Shown piece after piece: positions 46,401 to 53,755 of a stretch of DNA of 64,000 bases. Within the stretch, counting starts at the first letter, position 1; each line of letters opens with the position of its first letter. The notes under the pieces were generated by a model, which ran no database searches, was not told where the DNA came from, and saw only the letters and a list, made by a program, of their open reading frames with translations. The translations under genes were made by a program, and so were the position numbers. Source of the DNA: an uncultured Algibacter sp. (GTDB lineage Bacteria > Bacteroidota > Bacteroidia > Flavobacteriales > Flavobacteriaceae); assembly GCF_947495675.1 (NCBI RefSeq), contig NZ_CANLZX010000002.1, positions 186,001 through 250,000 of the forward strand. Reading direction: 5' to 3'.

Positions 46401-46558
46401 ATCTTAGACTTTTTGTTTCTGCTCAAAATCCATTAACAATAACAAGTTATGAAGGATACGATCCAGAAATTGGTGGAAATGTAACAAGAAGAGGACTTGA
46501 TACCTCAAGGTATCCAATATCGGCTCTTTATAGCCTTGGTGTTAATATTAAGTTTTAA
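43433..46558 (+). CDS. susC-like: SusC/RagA-type TonB-dependent outer-membrane transporter
   Basis: This 1041-residue protein has a signal peptide (FNANAQ), then a carboxypeptidase-D-like regulatory domain (~35-115), the plug with DEVVVVGYGTVKKKELTGAV, and a 22-strand barrel ending in a Phe-rich strand (GVNIKF). There is no N-terminal STN domain, so control by an anti-sigma partner is unlikely. It imports carrageenan oligosaccharides with the SusD partner 18 nt downstream. It is the only SusC in the window, so it probably serves the whole degradation pathway. Confidence 0.95.
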   Translation: MKLKKKLKIKKRWSKVFLYSLIISVSFCFNANAQQITVNGTVKSSEDNFPIPGVAIIIQGTSNGAVTDFDGNYSINAKIGDVLIFSYLGMVDEKVKVVGRILNVTMDSDLEDLDEVVVVGYGTVKKKELTGAVAQVKSEDLEQFVTSDVASALQGQVAGVSVVSNSGEPGEQSSIQIRGITSLTSGANSPLWVVDGIPQVGNPGLNMNEIDTFDILKDAASTAVYGSRGAAGVILVTTKKGKEGVMKVDFTHTYGIQSLSETAPLMNASEQITFERLKESLGITNHIEILDNNPEWYNNDNDFSQYVLSDNPTTTNYNLNVSGGSKGFTYNFAGGHLNTGGTLVNSYLKRYNARTSTTFVSDNWKINTSIALTIDKNARANNGLLATASRYAPYFPLIDPNADAIFTSDDGPVTTPLNNLAQAIKRDDLFRRDILNGSLDISRRLGENFSFNTRVGVSVRSQTRKQFTPFYTLVNPDDLEDTESDPTKSFVNSESQRLSKFSWDAGLNYNKKIGDHTIGVLGAVTLEEDTFEGFFGQKQGVSNNDITVLNTATINPTTNSLAGYKTTRVGTLGRLQYNYKGKYLFSVLGRYDGSSKFGLNNRWGFFPSASAAWNVSDEGFWKPLKNVVNNFKIRASYGEVGNDAIADYVFSSTIGQAADYIFSDLDGTFNNGTAVRDYANEVAKWETSKSINVGVDLAFLKNKFVLTAEYYNTKKEDMLFPITLPASSGAFNQTGNAPFDIFDHRNVILNVGNMTNQGFEIGARYNQKIGKSNLRLNATFTKNTNEITSVFNNIPFILNGNSQLVQGDTQNSLITYFATGYEAGAFFIYETDGVIQTDEELAEYQMLGGRESAKKGDLRYVDTDNDGDIDASDKVYKGSGLPDFEIGFNLNWRYKNFDLAMNWFASVGAEIMNGNKAVSYIAGRHPDLNNIWTEDNPTSNIPNWSGAKGDFNHNGNTDYWLENGDYLRLKLITLGYSLPKDVLGKLDITNLRLFVSAQNPLTITSYEGYDPEIGGNVTRRGLDTSRYPISALYSLGVNIKF

Positions 46559-46576
46559 TAAATAAAAAAATTCAAA

Positions 46577-48358
46577 ATGAAAATTTTTAAAAAGAAATTA
46601 ATTGTTTTGATTGTAATTACAAGTGTTTTACAATCATGTAGTGATTATCTGGATCAAACTAATCCAAATGAAGCCTCTACAGATACTTATTGGTCAAATT
46701 TTGAACAGTCTGATGCGAGTTTAACAGGAGTTTATGGTGCAATGTTAGATACATTTATAACAAACACTTGGTCTGAGGCTATTCGCTCTGATTTAGGAAT
46801 TGTTTCAGCTCTTAGAACAAACAACCCAAATGCGAGGGTCGTACCATATTATTCGCATACCTACAATTCTGGAAGTTTTAATTTTGACAGACAGTGGAAT
46901 GCTTTTTATCAAGTTATTTTTAGAGCAAATCAACTAATTACTGGCTTAGAAGATATGGATGATACTTTAAAAAGTGATGGGCGTTGGACTGAACAAATGG
47001 GACAAGCAAGACTTTTAAGAGGGATGTGCCATTTTTATTTGCATGCCTTATATAATAATGGCGAAATCATCATACGTGATAAAGTTCCAGCAACTACTGA
47101 AGAAATCTCTAAGCCTACATCAACTTCCGCAGAGGTTATTACATTTTTTAGAAGTGACTTAAAATATGCCTATGATAACCTTCCTCATGCTTTTGAAGAA
47201 AAATCAAGGGTTGATAAAGGTGTTGCGGCTACAATTTTAGGTACAAGTCATTTATATGAAGAAGAATATGACCAAGCTATAGATTATTTTAATGACGTCA
47301 TTAATAACGGGGCTTACGGATATGCTCTTTTAACAGGAGAAGATGTAAAACTTATGTACACTTCAGCTGGAGAATTTAGCTCAGAATCAATATTTGAGAT
47401 TAATTATTCAGTTGCTTTAAAAGTAGAGGAATCTCAGTGGTATGAAGAAAGTTTTAATCACAGAAACGCAAGGTATTCTGCTCCAAACGGAAGAGGAGGA
47501 GGAGGACCAGAACACACAGTCGTATCGGCTTGGTTAACTGAAGCATATTCTACGGAATCATTAGACCCACTAGATGCAAGAAATACTGTAATTGGATATA
47601 ATGGAAGAGACCGAGTTGCAGATAATATATCCTTAAGAGCGTCTTCAATGGTTGCGCTTGTAAATGATGAGCACACAGAGTATTACCAATCCCCAACAGC
47701 AGCAATTAGAGAAAGCTTTAACAGACAGAAAATTTCATTTTTTAAGCAGCATACAAATCATGATATTACAGATCGTGAACATAATGTAGGTGGTACACCA
47801 TGGAAATCTGGCAAAAATGTAATTATTAATCGTTTAGCAGATGTATATTTAATGAGAGCAGAATGTAATTTAGAGACAGGTAATATTACTGATGCTTTAA
47901 GTGATATTAACACCATTCGTGCACGTTGGGGGCTAGCTTTGTTGGGTCCTGTAGTTGATGCTAGTAAAACGTATATAGTAAATGACCCAGTAACTAATTC
48001 GCCATATACGGATGAAAACACCTTAAGATACCAATTAAGACATGTAGAAAGACCGCTAGAATTAAATGTACAAGGAATTTCTGTAAGAAATATAGATTTA
48101 AGAAGATGGGGTAACGCTCAAGCAAGATTTGCTGAATTGGCCGAAATTAAATACTATCTTGACAACTATACCTATACTAGCAATACATCAGGAGGTACTA
48201 AAAAAAGAAATAATAGTTTGTTAACAAGAACAGTAACCTCAAAAGAACTTTATTCTACTGGAAAAAATGAGTTTGAAGATGCCGCCCAAAACTATAATGA
48301 AACCCGTGATTATTTACCAATTCCGCTAAGTGAGACCGATAATAATACAAGTATTTAA
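46577..48358 (+). CDS. susD-like: SusD/RagB-type surface glycan-binding lipoprotein
   Basis: This 593-residue protein has a lipobox (LQSC, Cys21) and the usual SusD opening SDYLDQTNPNEASTDTYW. Helical TPR-like stretches (LLRGMCHFYLHALYNNG, RVDKGVAATILGTSHLYEEEYDQAIDYFNDVI) and the C-terminal RNIDLRRWG region are typical. It caps the SusC barrel and captures the substrate at the surface. It follows SusC directly and is closed by a terminator. Confidence 0.94.
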   Translation: MKIFKKKLIVLIVITSVLQSCSDYLDQTNPNEASTDTYWSNFEQSDASLTGVYGAMLDTFITNTWSEAIRSDLGIVSALRTNNPNARVVPYYSHTYNSGSFNFDRQWNAFYQVIFRANQLITGLEDMDDTLKSDGRWTEQMGQARLLRGMCHFYLHALYNNGEIIIRDKVPATTEEISKPTSTSAEVITFFRSDLKYAYDNLPHAFEEKSRVDKGVAATILGTSHLYEEEYDQAIDYFNDVINNGAYGYALLTGEDVKLMYTSAGEFSSESIFEINYSVALKVEESQWYEESFNHRNARYSAPNGRGGGGPEHTVVSAWLTEAYSTESLDPLDARNTVIGYNGRDRVADNISLRASSMVALVNDEHTEYYQSPTAAIRESFNRQKISFFKQHTNHDITDREHNVGGTPWKSGKNVIINRLADVYLMRAECNLETGNITDALSDINTIRARWGLALLGPVVDASKTYIVNDPVTNSPYTDENTLRYQLRHVERPLELNVQGISVRNIDLRRWGNAQARFAELAEIKYYLDNYTYTSNTSGGTKKRNNSLLTRTVTSKELYSTGKNEFEDAAQNYNETRDYLPIPLSETDNNTSI

Positions 48359-48371
48359 TTAATAAAAATTT

Positions 48372-48410
48372 ATATTTCCATCTCATTTTTGAGGTGGGAA
48401 TATTTTTTAT
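48372..48410 (+). terminator. Rho-independent terminator
   Basis: Stem ATATTTCCATCTC (48372-48384) with GAGGTGGGAATAT (48391-48403), loop ATTTTT, then T run. It ends the GH110-2/SusC/SusD operon. S1-11 lies beyond it and may depend on read-through or a weak promoter of its own. Confidence 0.8.
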
Positions 48411-48473
48411 TAAGAGACCATTATGGAAAATAATGAATATTCAAAATTATGATTACAATATTAAATTAGAACC

Positions 48474-50036
48474 ATGAAAAACTTAAAATATTCCATTTTA
48501 CTATTAGTATTAATTTTTTTTATAGGTGTAAGTTGTAAGGATAAACAAAAAGTTGAAGAAGCTGAAAGTATATCAAAAAAACCAAACATAATAGTTATTT
48601 ATTTAGACGATTTAGGTTACGGAGATTTAAGCTCATATGGTGCAACAGAATTGCAAACACCTAATATTGATTCTTTAGCAAAAGGTGGTATAAAATTCAC
48701 AAATGGGTATGCTTCCTCTGCTACATGTACACCTAGCAGATATGCCTTACTAACGGGGATGTATCCATGGCGTAATAAGGATGCTAAAATTTTGCCAGGA
48801 ACTGCACCTTTATTAATAAGTACAGAACAGCAAACTTTACCTAAATTACTAAAAAAACAAGGTTATCAAACAGCAATAGTTGGTAAGTGGCATTTAGGAC
48901 TTGGAACTGGTATTGTAAATTGGAACGAAAAAGTAACTCCAGGTCCAAATGAAGTAGGTTTTGATGAGTCTTATATTTTAGCAGCTACTCAAGATCGTGT
49001 TCCTACAGTATATATTGATAACGGAAATGTAGTAGGTTTGGATCCTAATGATCCAATTGAAGTAGATTATAAAAATAATTTCGAAGGAGAACCAACCGCT
49101 ATTAGTAATCCTGAATTGACAACTATGAAATGGCATCACGGTCATAACAATAGTATAGTCAATGGTATTCCCAGAATTGGATATATGAAAGGAGGAGATG
49201 CAGCCAAATGGAGCGATGTAGATATGGCTGATCATTTTTTGGTTAAGGCCCAAAATTATGTAAAAACTCATAAAGAAAATCCTTTTTTCTTATACTATGC
49301 AATGCAACAACCACATGTACCACGTACACCACACCCAAGATTTGTTGGAAAATCTGGAATGGGACCAAGAGGTGATGTTATTTTAGAAGCTGATTGGTGT
49401 ATAGGCGAGTTTATAAAAACTTTAGAGGATGAAGGCATACTAGAAAATACATTAATTGTTTTTTCAAGTGATAATGGCCCCGTTCTAAATGATGGTTACT
49501 ATGATGATGCGGTCGAAAAATTAGGAAAACATGATCCTAAAGGAGGGCTTAGAGGAGGAAAGTACAGCATATTTGAGGCTGGGACTAGAGTGCCTTTTAT
49601 TACGTATTGGAAAGGTAAAATTCAATCTGGTACATCCGATGCTATTGTGTGTCAAATGGATTTATTAGCATCCTTGGCGAATTTAGTAGGTACTGAAGAT
49701 TCAACAACAGATAGTAAAGAATTGCTTAACACTTTACTTGGTAAATCTAATATAGGTAGAGAGAGTTTGATTATTGAGGCTACTGGTAAAACCGCATTAC
49801 GTCATGGAGATTGGTTGATGATTCCACCTTATAAAGGGAAGAATTTTAGAGAAAAAGTTGGAATTGAGGTAGGTAATTTTCCTGAATATCAACTCTATAA
49901 TTTGAAAGCAGATGTTGGTCAACAAAATAATTTGGCAAAATCTAATCCCGAAAAACTTGAAGAGTTGATTAAGAAGTTTGAAACTTTAAGAGGTAAAGAT
50001 TATATAAAAAAAGTTAAAGAAGTCGTTTTTAGATAG
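48474..50036 (+). CDS. S1 family sulfatase (S1-11), lipoprotein
   Basis: This 520-residue protein has a lipobox (GVSC, Cys21). The metal pair is LDDLGYGD. The formylglycine Cys is Cys85 in TCTPSR, followed by GMYPWR. Other motifs are GKWHLG, SDNGPV and GGLRGGKYSIFEAGTR, an arylsulfatase-A-like set. No close paralog is seen in the window. It is the last recognisable PUL gene; a strong terminator follows. Confidence 0.85.
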   Translation: MKNLKYSILLLVLIFFIGVSCKDKQKVEEAESISKKPNIIVIYLDDLGYGDLSSYGATELQTPNIDSLAKGGIKFTNGYASSATCTPSRYALLTGMYPWRNKDAKILPGTAPLLISTEQQTLPKLLKKQGYQTAIVGKWHLGLGTGIVNWNEKVTPGPNEVGFDESYILAATQDRVPTVYIDNGNVVGLDPNDPIEVDYKNNFEGEPTAISNPELTTMKWHHGHNNSIVNGIPRIGYMKGGDAAKWSDVDMADHFLVKAQNYVKTHKENPFFLYYAMQQPHVPRTPHPRFVGKSGMGPRGDVILEADWCIGEFIKTLEDEGILENTLIVFSSDNGPVLNDGYYDDAVEKLGKHDPKGGLRGGKYSIFEAGTRVPFITYWKGKIQSGTSDAIVCQMDLLASLANLVGTEDSTTDSKELLNTLLGKSNIGRESLIIEATGKTALRHGDWLMIPPYKGKNFREKVGIEVGNFPEYQLYNLKADVGQQNNLAKSNPEKLEELIKKFETLRGKDYIKKVKEVVFR

Positions 50037-50120
50037 GAAAATGACTAATTTTATTAGATAAGGCTGATAAGATTGTAAGTCCAATGAAAACGGATTTGAT
50101 AACTTAAAATCTTATTAGAA

Positions 50121-50171
50121 AAAAATAGCTACTAACATCTATATAAAAGGATGGTTAGTGGCTATTTTTAA
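50121..50171 (+). terminator. Strong hairpin terminator at the PUL end
   Basis: AAAAATAGCTACTAACATC (50121-50139) pairs with GATGGTTAGTGGCTATTTTT (50150-50169) with one bulge and one mismatch. It marks the right end of the PUL transcripts. Confidence 0.8.
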
Positions 50172-50413
50172 ATTGTGTTTTTTTAGATTTGCTTCATCAC
50201 ATACATTAACGTTTCGATAAAAGAGCTATAATAAATGAGGTCTTGTACACAATCCCGAAGTTTTAGATTCCCACTTCAACCTGCCTAGTCCCAAAACTAC
50301 GGGAGCAGGAACGCTACATTCCTAATATAAAATATTGGAATTGTATCCTAGAAAAGAGAGTTACTCATACCTTCCATGATACCAGGAACTTATGATGCAC
50401 CCGTGCAAGCTTA
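50172..50413. other. Gene-free stretch
   Basis: No coding frame, RNA or repeat that I can support. Base composition is more GC-rich in patches than in the PUL, as expected for decayed foreign or mobile sequence. Confidence 0.4.
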
Positions 50414-50653
50414 ATGGGTAAACATTTACACATAGGTAGGGCTTCTATATGCGATCTAATCCATAATAAAGACCAATTAGAAGCTATGATTGAAATAGCA
50501 CCAAAAAGACTATTGGATTATGAAAAAGGACTCTTGATAAACCTACGAGTATGGATTTATTATAAACGAAGAAAAGCGCTTAAGGATATTTTGAAAAAGA
50601 ATAAAGTGTCTAAAAATGATGGTATTTTGGGTATTCAAGAGAAATTGTTTTAA
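50414..50653 (+). CDS. Small hypothetical ORF, possibly a gene remnant
   Basis: A 79-residue frame rich in Lys, Arg and Leu (RLLDYEKGLLINLRVWIYYK, KDILKKNKVS). It has no signal peptide, no recognised motif and no clear ribosome binding site. It sits in a decayed stretch between the PUL end and a tRNA gene. It may be a piece of a larger broken gene or a chance frame. Confidence 0.3.
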   Translation: MGKHLHIGRASICDLIHNKDQLEAMIEIAPKRLLDYEKGLLINLRVWIYYKRRKALKDILKKNKVSKNDGILGIQEKLF

Positions 50654-50718
50654 AATAATATTCAGCTTACAAGGAGGATAATCTTTTCATGCCATTCAGC
50701 ACAATTCTTTGCATTCCT

Positions 50719-50739
50719 TACCCGCCTGCCGGGCGGGTA
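50719..50739. repeat. GC-rich palindrome
   Basis: TACCCGCC (50719-50726) and GGCGGGTA (50732-50739) flank five bases. It stands out in AT-rich surroundings and resembles a short palindrome that is dispersed in many flavobacterial genomes; the dispersed nature is from memory, not shown here. Confidence 0.5.
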
Positions 50740-50906
50740 GGAAAACTTCATTCCATAAAAAGAGCTTCATTATCAAAGTCTTGAACCTAATCCAAACTTT
50801 TGACTTTTCATTCCGTTAATCCTTTACGTTGCTCTGGAAAAAAACACTTCATTTCCAAGTAAAAAACGTGAATCAAGTCTGCCAAATAAGGATAAATGTA
50901 TTTGCA

Positions 50907-51180
50907 TTTTGTTCCGCTTCCTATGATTTTGTATTTCACAAATAATTTAGAATCACTTCTTTAATCCAACACCGTCATACCTTTTTTTGACAGCAAAATA
51001 ACAACATTCAGACAGCATAACCAGGCTCGTGTCTAGCATTTTTTATATGTCTAAACAAAGCTGAATATTGAGAGTACTAAGCAATAAAAAGAAGGTAACA
51101 GCGTCGTCTCTATGGGAAGTAAATCTAAAATGAATCTTATGAAATCTTACAAAATCAATAAAAAGGAAGCGGAACAAAAG
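50907..51180. repeat. Inverted-repeat-bounded segment (possible MITE-like remnant)
   Basis: A perfect 15-bp inverted repeat, TTTTGTTCCGCTTCC (50907-50921) and GGAAGCGGAACAAAA (51166-51180), bounds a ~274-bp segment without a credible gene. The size and arms would fit a miniature transposable element or IS remnant. Target-site duplications are not obvious. The stretch from 51181 to 51350 shows nothing that I can name. Confidence 0.4.
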
Positions 51181-51350
51181 TTAAAAAAACAAAAAAAGGA
51201 AAACGCTCTGGATATAATTAAGTAAATCAATAACAAAGCTTTTCTGAATGGTTCAGATAGGTCAATATTAATCTTTAAATTTTTTAATTATGCGAATCCC
51301 GCACTTTTTGTTTAATATTAAATAATTTTGTTTGATATAGAATAAAATTA

Positions 51351-51385
51351 AAAAACCCCACAAACATAATGTTTATAGGGTTTTC
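51351..51385 (-). terminator. Terminator downstream of tRNA-Ser
   Basis: On the minus strand AAAACCC...GGGTTTT forms a hairpin with an inner imperfect stem (AAAC/GTTT) and a T run. It lies just past the tRNA 3' end. Confidence 0.7.
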
Positions 51386-51407
51386 ATGGAATTTGTTACA
51401 TTCCTTG

Positions 51408-51492
51408 CGGAGAATGAGGGATTCGAACCCCCGGAGGTGTGACCCTCAACAGTTTTCAAGACTGCCGCATTCGACCACTCTGCCAATTCTCC
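51408..51492 (-). tRNA. tRNA-Ser(UGA)
   Basis: Read on the minus strand, the acceptor stem GGAGAAT pairs with ATTCTCC. The anticodon loop CTTGAAA gives anticodon UGA (serine). The long variable arm (GTTGAGGGTCACACCTCC region) fits a class II tRNA. The T loop is GTTCGAATC. G73 is at 51408 and no CCA is encoded. The 3' end faces the PUL. Confidence 0.93.
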
Positions 51493-51681
51493 TTGAGTGC
51501 CTCATCAAGCTATTTGCCTGAATGCGGGTGCAAATATAATGTCCTTTTTCATTCTATTCAAATAAAAACTCAACTTTTTCAAAATAAATTTCATCTATTT
51601 TCAATTATAGATATTTTATATATCATTTAGGCAAAAAACAAAACTGCAAACCTTATTTTTGCACAAACATATAACACTAAA

Positions 51682-52311
51682 ATGGATATAATTAAGCAGC
51701 TTGAGTGGCGGTATGCAACAAAAAAATTTGATGCAAATAAAAAGTTGTCAAAAGCAAAATTAAATATTATAACAGAAGCTTTTAACCTTACAGCAACCTC
51801 ATTTGGTTTACAAACTATAAAATTAATAGTCATAGAAGATAAAAAGCTTCGAGAACCATTAGTAGAAGCATCTTATAACCAAAAACAAGTATTAGATGCA
51901 TCGCACTTACTTGTAATTTGTATTCAAAGAGATATAGAGGATACCGATGTAATTACCTATTACAACAATATAAAAACCATTCGAAATACTCCAGACACCA
52001 TATTAAAACCTTATCAAGAAGATTTAATAAATATGATGCAGAGTAAATCGATAGCGGAGCGACAACAATGGTCTACCAATCAAGCATATATTGCACTTGG
52101 TAATTTAATGACCGTATGTGCCATAGAAGGTGTAGACTCATGTCCTATGGAAGGATTTTTACCAACTAAGTATGATGAAATTCTCAAATTAGACGAAAAA
52201 GGATTAAAATCAGTACTACTTTTACCAGTAGGGTATCGTGCAGAAGACGATATGTTTTCAATCTTAAAAAAAGTTAGAAAACCCATAAATGAAGCTGTAA
52301 TAAAAATATAG
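51682..52311 (+). CDS. NAD(P)H-dependent nitroreductase-family oxidoreductase
   Basis: This 209-residue cytoplasmic protein has the nitroreductase fold pattern: RYATKKFD at the start (FMN phosphate contact), AFNLTATSFGLQ (flavin region), a middle ALGNLMTVCAIEGVDSCPMEGF block and a late LLPVGYRAEDD. It matches the NfsB-like group. It probably reduces quinones or nitro compounds with FMN. It is not part of the PUL and stands alone after the tRNA. Confidence 0.85.
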   Translation: MDIIKQLEWRYATKKFDANKKLSKAKLNIITEAFNLTATSFGLQTIKLIVIEDKKLREPLVEASYNQKQVLDASHLLVICIQRDIEDTDVITYYNNIKTIRNTPDTILKPYQEDLINMMQSKSIAERQQWSTNQAYIALGNLMTVCAIEGVDSCPMEGFLPTKYDEILKLDEKGLKSVLLLPVGYRAEDDMFSILKKVRKPINEAVIKI

Positions 52312-52318
52312 AATATTT

Positions 52319-52424
52319 GGGCATTACCACAAGGGTCGGGCTTTCGGTAGTCGCTTTTTTATGTTGCATAGGTGCAACAACATAAAAAGAGCTTCAACAA
52401 TACCTCAATCCCTAACGCGCAATA
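52319..52424. repeat. Probable Bacteroidota interspersed repeat
   Basis: A GC-richer block running from GGGCATTACCACAAGGGTCG to CAATCCCTAACGCG. It has roughly inverted ends (GGCATTA versus TAACGC) and an internal hairpin (TTTTTATGTTG 52356-52366 with CAACATAAAAA 52378-52388). Elements of this look recur between genes in flavobacteria, as I recall. It is not coding. Confidence 0.6.
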
Positions 52425-52463
52425 CCAACGACTATATTCAACATAAAAGAAAAAATCAAAATT

Positions 52464-53657
52464 ATGCCAGGATTTGAATTATTTGGAGATTTAGAAAGAA
52501 AAGAAGTAAACGATGTATTAGATAATGGTGTACTTATGCGCTATGGTTTTGATGGTATGCGTAACGGACATTGGAAAGCCAAAGCCTTAGAAACAGAACT
52601 TCAAAGTACATTCCAGTCTAAGCACGTGCAACTTGTTTCTAGCGGAACAGCAGCAGTATCAGTAGCATTAGCATCTGCCGGCGTGGGAGCAGGAGATGAG
52701 GTAATAATGCCAACATTTACCTTTGTTGCAAGTTTTGAAGCAATCATGATGCTTGGAGCTATACCAATTTTAGTAGATATTGATGATACACTAGGCTTAA
52801 GTCCAGAAGCAGTCCAAAAAGCCATAACACCAAAAACAAAAGCCATTATGGTAGTACAAATGTGTGGGAGTATGGCAAATATGGATGCATTACTAGCCAT
52901 ATCAAAAAAGCATAACTTGTTATTAATTGAAGATGCATGTCAAGCTATTGGAGGAAACTATAAAGGTAAACCACTTGGCAGTATTGGTGATTTGGGTTGT
53001 TTCTCATTCGATTTTGTAAAAACTATTACCTGTGGTGAAGGCGGCGCTGTAATAACAAATAACAAAGAATATTATATTAATGCCGATCATTATAGCGATC
53101 ATGGTCACGATCATGTTGGGAATGATAGGGGAGCAGAGACACATCCATTTTTAGGGTATAATTTTCGTATTTCAGAGTTGCATGCAGCCGTAGGTTTAGC
53201 ACAAGTAAAACGCTTACCAGAGTTTTTAGAAATTCAAAAGAGAAACTTTAATATATTAAGAGATGCCTTATCCGAAATTCCAGAAGTAACATTTAGAGCC
53301 GTACCTGAAGGCGGTGAGGAAAGCTGTGCTTTTTTAAATTTCTTTTTACCAGATATAGAAACATCTACTAAAGTGTCAAAAGCATTTAAAGAAAATGGGG
53401 TAGATGTTTGTTGGAATTATTATAACAACGGTTGGCATTACATTAGAAATTGGAATCACTTAAAAGACCTAAAATCTCTTTACCCAATTTCTGCCGAAGT
53501 TAAAAATGGTTTAGCTTATTTAAAAGATAAAGATTTTTCTAAATCTGATCATTTTATTGGAAGAAATATATCTTGTTTAATAAAATTATCATGGACAGAA
53601 ACCGAGGTTAAGGCAAGGGCTTTAAAAATGGTAGAAGTAATTAAGTCATGTATTTAA
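52464..53657 (+). CDS. DegT/DnrJ/EryC1/StrS-family PLP aminotransferase
   Basis: This 397-residue protein has the fold-type I layout of sugar aminotransferases: SSGTAAVSVALASAGVGAGDEV (PLP phosphate region), IEDACQAIGG (Asp contacting the PLP ring) and the Schiff-base Lys in SFDFVKTITCGEGGAV (about Lys190). GYNFRISELHAAVGLAQ follows. It should transfer an amino group to a keto-sugar, or a relative of that reaction. There is no sugar-nucleotide cluster around it, so the substrate is unknown. A hairpin terminator lies downstream. Confidence 0.88.
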   Translation: MPGFELFGDLERKEVNDVLDNGVLMRYGFDGMRNGHWKAKALETELQSTFQSKHVQLVSSGTAAVSVALASAGVGAGDEVIMPTFTFVASFEAIMMLGAIPILVDIDDTLGLSPEAVQKAITPKTKAIMVVQMCGSMANMDALLAISKKHNLLLIEDACQAIGGNYKGKPLGSIGDLGCFSFDFVKTITCGEGGAVITNNKEYYINADHYSDHGHDHVGNDRGAETHPFLGYNFRISELHAAVGLAQVKRLPEFLEIQKRNFNILRDALSEIPEVTFRAVPEGGEESCAFLNFFLPDIETSTKVSKAFKENGVDVCWNYYNNGWHYIRNWNHLKDLKSLYPISAEVKNGLAYLKDKDFSKSDHFIGRNISCLIKLSWTETEVKARALKMVEVIKSCI

Positions 53658-53674
53658 ATTAAATACTTAAAAAC

Positions 53675-53712
53675 AAAAAAACCATTTAAAAATTATTTAA
53701 ATGGGTTTTTTT
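53675..53712. terminator. Bidirectional terminator
   Basis: AAAACCATTTAAA pairs with TTTAAATGGGTTTT (one bulged G) between A and T runs. It serves the converging aminotransferase and ribBA genes. Confidence 0.75.
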
Positions 53713-53755
53713 ATGCTGTATATTTAAAAAACAGATTGTTTAATAACTGTTTTTT

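Noticed and set aside
51130-51225. 31-codon Lys-rich frame (MNLMKSYKINKK...)
   Set aside because: Overlaps the right arm of the inverted repeat, is low-complexity, and lacks a clear ribosome site; probably chance.
51439-51630. Plus-strand frame of 63 codons overlapping the tRNA gene
   Set aside because: It is mostly the complement of tRNA-Ser and has no support as a protein.
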